NCBI RefSeq assembly: GCF_000302595.1
Contig: NZ_JH947126.1
Coordinates: forward strand, 156,454 to 220,453
Reading direction: 5' to 3'
Source: Pedobacter arcticus A12
GTDB lineage: Bacteria; Bacteroidota; Bacteroidia; Sphingobacteriales; Sphingobacteriaceae
DNA: 64,000 nt
Positions within the stretch are counted from its first letter, which is position 1. Each line of letters begins with the position of its first letter. This document shows positions 61,651-64,000 of this stretch, one piece after another. The notes beneath the pieces are model-generated. The model had not been told where the DNA came from and did not search any database. It saw only the letters and a program-made list of their open reading frames with translations. The position numbers and the translations under genes are program-made.

Positions 61651-64000
61651 TTAAGGTTTAATTAAATCGAAACCCCAATTTTTGCCTTTCTCGGTTGCTG
61701 GTACACCTTTCCCCATCCAAACAGGCATCAGCGCACCTTTCAAATAATGGTCAAAAAACTGCTGTTCCCTAATAGAAATATCTTTACGGTTCTGGCGCTT
61801 CATCAAATTATGTTCGTCGCCATTATAATTAAGCATCCAAACGGGCTTTCCTAATCTGCGCAAAGCAGTAAACATTTCTATCCCTTGGTACCATGGCACA
61901 GCACCATCGCCATCATTAGCCATAATCACAACAGGGGTTTGCACATTTGGCATTCTAAACAATGGAGAGTTTTCGGTGTATAATTCTGGTTTCTCCCAAA
62001 TTGTTGCACCTATTCTACTTTGCGTTTTTTCGTATTGAAACTGCCTGTTCATACCTGTTTGCCAACGTATACCGCCATAAGCAGAAAACATATTGACCAC
62101 CGGTGCGCCCGACCAGGCAGCAGCATATTTATCGGTTACGGTTATAAGGTGAGCGACTTGATAACCACCCCAGCTTTGCCCTTGTATGCCAATTTTGTTG
62201 CCGTTAACCCATGAGTTTTGTTTTAAATATTCAACGCCCGAATTAATAAATTCTTCGGCAGATTTGCCAGGATAGCCAATCTCGTAGCTGATATCTGGCG
62301 TAAAAACCAAATATCCATTGCTTACAAAATATGAAATATTTAATCGGGATGGCGTGGGCGCTGGTGCTTGATAGGCAAATAGCTTGTCCGACACTTTTTC
62401 ATAAAAATAAACAATCATTGGGTAGCTCTTTTTAGGATCAAAATCCTCTGGCTTATACAATACCCCAGTGGCTTTATAACCTTTCGGAGTTATCCAGTTC
62501 ACCAACATGGCATTTCCCCATTTATAATTGGCTTGTTGAGGATTGATATTGCTTAACTTAAGTTCGTTTTTAAAATTTGTGCTTGCATACACATCAGGAG
62601 AGTTTTGGTAATTTTCTTTCTGATAAACCATCATTTTGCTGTTCTCCGCTTTAATGGGTTTAGAAAAACTATAGTTTTCCATCACCAATTTTATTGGATT
62701 ACCAGGTTTGGCAATATCTTTTGTAAACCAGCCGTTTTGCTTAGTAAGCTGGTTAAAAGCACTTAACAATAGTTCACCTTTTTGGGGTACCGATTTTTTT
62801 TCTTTATCCAAAGCAGTGTAGCGAAACGTGGTTTTGTTTTGCTGGCCGAAAGCATTGGTCAAGTTTTTTCCAATACCTGTTTCGGGATTAAAAGACCAGA
62901 TGTCGTATTTATCATAAATTAAAACCTGTTTTTCATCTTCCGTAAAACCTCCATAATTATAAGATTTGGCATCATCGGGCACATCATTTTCATCATCGCC
63001 AAAAACACTACCTTTTTCTTGGATAATCTTGATCTTTCTATTTGTTAAAGCGCTGTAAGAAAACCAATTCTGTTCTTTTTCATCAAACCAAAGTACATGA
63101 TTTCCTTTCGGAGAAAATTTATATTCTGTTTTGGTGTTGGAACTAACCAGTGTCTTTTTACCAGTTTTCAAATTAATAAGATAGGCTGTTCTTAATGTTG
63201 CGCCATCCCACTGCATCGCAACCCTATTTCCAAAATCCGAAGAAAGCAAAGCGAAATCTTCATTTCCATCTTCTGGTAAATTAACAGTGTTTAGCTCCTC
63301 GGTGCCAAGCTGTAAAAACTTATTGTTTTTTAAGTCCACCATCGCCAAAAAACTCTCCTTTAGCTTTTTGCTCAAATTGGCTAATTGCATGGGTTGCAGA
63401 TATTCATCCTGGTAGTTCCAAATGTCTACTTTCGCAACTTCAAAATCAACAATGGTGGTATCCTTAGCTACAGGAATGGGCGCTGTTCCAAAAAACACCC
63501 GAGAACCATCTTTGCTAAAAAACACTTTCCCGTTTTCACTTACATGGTTATTTTGTGGCATGCCCACCGTTTTTGTAGAAACCAAGATGCTTGCGCTATC
63601 AGTAGTGAAATTATAAAAATAAAGATCATGAGGCTTTACCAAAGCTTTTTCCTCACTTTTATTACCCGTAAAAGCTATTTGTTTAGTTTTCTCATCAAAA
63701 GCGAAATTTTTGTACAATCCCTTACCACCGGTTAAAAATGTAGTTTTCTTACTGCTAGTTTCAAAAAGGTACACGCCTGGTTTTACAGAAGAATCCTTTT
63801 TTATCCCCGAACAGCTATAAATTAAATACTGCCCGTCTTTACTCAGCAGGTAATCATTTACACCTTTAAATTTAGCAGAATCTTTAGTTGCCAGATATTT
63901 TAAAACTAAAACACTACCTTCTTTAGCCTCGTTACTTTTCTCTTTCTCGTCTGCAAAAAAGTAAGCAGCATCTTGCAAACTTTCAGTCTTTTTAGTTTTG
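61651..64000 (-). CDS. S9-family prolyl-oligopeptidase-like protein, N-terminus beyond window (partial)
   Basis: The frame is open to the window edge; no start codon is reached (the TTG at 63976-63978 is internal and KTKKTESLQDAAYFF continues). At least 783 aa are visible. The N-terminal region is a beta-propeller; the C-terminal region is an alpha/beta-hydrolase peptidase domain with catalytic Ser in GQSWGGYQ, a probable Asp in MANDGDGAVPW and His in NGDEHNL. It is likely a periplasmic dipeptidyl or oligopeptidase. The signal peptide, if any, is outside the window. Confidence 0.88.
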   Translation of the reverse strand, partial: KTKKTESLQDAAYFFADEKEKSNEAKEGSVLVLKYLATKDSAKFKGVNDYLLSKDGQYLIYSCSGIKKDSSVKPGVYLFETSSKKTTFLTGGKGLYKNFAFDEKTKQIAFTGNKSEEKALVKPHDLYFYNFTTDSASILVSTKTVGMPQNNHVSENGKVFFSKDGSRVFFGTAPIPVAKDTTIVDFEVAKVDIWNYQDEYLQPMQLANLSKKLKESFLAMVDLKNNKFLQLGTEELNTVNLPEDGNEDFALLSSDFGNRVAMQWDGATLRTAYLINLKTGKKTLVSSNTKTEYKFSPKGNHVLWFDEKEQNWFSYSALTNRKIKIIQEKGSVFGDDENDVPDDAKSYNYGGFTEDEKQVLIYDKYDIWSFNPETGIGKNLTNAFGQQNKTTFRYTALDKEKKSVPQKGELLLSAFNQLTKQNGWFTKDIAKPGNPIKLVMENYSFSKPIKAENSKMMVYQKENYQNSPDVYASTNFKNELKLSNINPQQANYKWGNAMLVNWITPKGYKATGVLYKPEDFDPKKSYPMIVYFYEKVSDKLFAYQAPAPTPSRLNISYFVSNGYLVFTPDISYEIGYPGKSAEEFINSGVEYLKQNSWVNGNKIGIQGQSWGGYQVAHLITVTDKYAAAWSGAPVVNMFSAYGGIRWQTGMNRQFQYEKTQSRIGATIWEKPELYTENSPLFRMPNVQTPVVIMANDGDGAVPWYQGIEMFTALRRLGKPVWMLNYNGDEHNLMKRQNRKDISIREQQFFDHYLKGALMPVWMGKGVPATEKGKNWGFDLIKP

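Noticed and set aside
1-64000. Prophage, integrative element or IS copies
   Set aside because: No integrase, transposase, phage structural gene or att-like direct repeats were found; gene content is chromosomal throughout.

Overview
The window looks like a chromosomal segment of a Sphingobacteriaceae-type Bacteroidota, most likely Pedobacter or a close relative. I infer this from the AT-rich sequence, the lineage-typical families (DUF4290, DUF4905, DUF4249, HYC_CC_PP, membrane MutS-like, carboxypeptidase-regulatory-domain outer-membrane barrels), TAnnTTTG-type promoter elements, weak Shine-Dalgarno sequences, and several families of short dispersed intergenic repeats. No rRNA, tRNA, CRISPR array, IS transposase or prophage was seen.

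Layout. 0-8.3 kb (mostly minus strand): a lipoprotein cut by the window edge, HD hydrolase, a conserved unknown 433-aa protein, nucleoid-associated protein, histone-deacetylase-like hydrolase, TspO-like membrane protein, flavin-reductase-like stress protein, membrane-anchored MutS-like ATPase, and an OmpA lipoprotein. 8.6-16.5 kb: response regulator, RlmH, MqnC of the futalosine menaquinone pathway, cold-shock protein, 1-Cys peroxiredoxin, SlyD-like isomerase, a thioredoxin-fold DUF255 protein, and a dipeptide epimerase. 16.6-24.6 kb: a heavy-metal (Cu/Ag-type) RND efflux operon with HYC_CC_PP protein, an inner-membrane pump split into two reading frames, TolC-like channel, two tandem adaptors with metal-binding YxCxMHP domains, and a DUF3347 lipoprotein. 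24.8-42.4 kb: housekeeping genes including ClpC, EttA, TruC, Dps, NfeD, uridine kinase, and a MurA whose catalytic Cys is replaced by Asp. 42.5-48.4 kb: DUF547 protein, FAD oxidoreductase, polyferredoxin-like membrane protein and two family-2 glycosyltransferases. 48.6-52.4 kb: DUF2911 protein and a TonB-dependent receptor with a DUF4249 lipoprotein.

52.6-59.7 kb is the most interesting part. It is a lasso-peptide-type RiPP cluster: PqqD-like recognition protein (B1), transglutaminase-fold leader peptidase (B2), asparagine-synthetase-like cyclase (C), a 50-residue precursor with a YxxPxLxxLG leader and a C-terminal Ser, an HPr-kinase-like protein likely to phosphorylate that Ser, and a 691-aa protein with a squalene-cyclase-like alpha/alpha toroid and a DADST motif. 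Facing it on the other strand are an NTP_transf_5-type nucleotidyltransferase and a small Nif11-like protein. A terpene-cyclase-fold protein in a lasso cluster, together with a Nif11-like/nucleotidyltransferase pair, is the best candidate here for an undescribed system.

59.8-64 kb: methylglyoxal synthase, a fused SpmA/SpmB-type membrane protein, and an S9 prolyl-oligopeptidase-like protein cut by the window edge.
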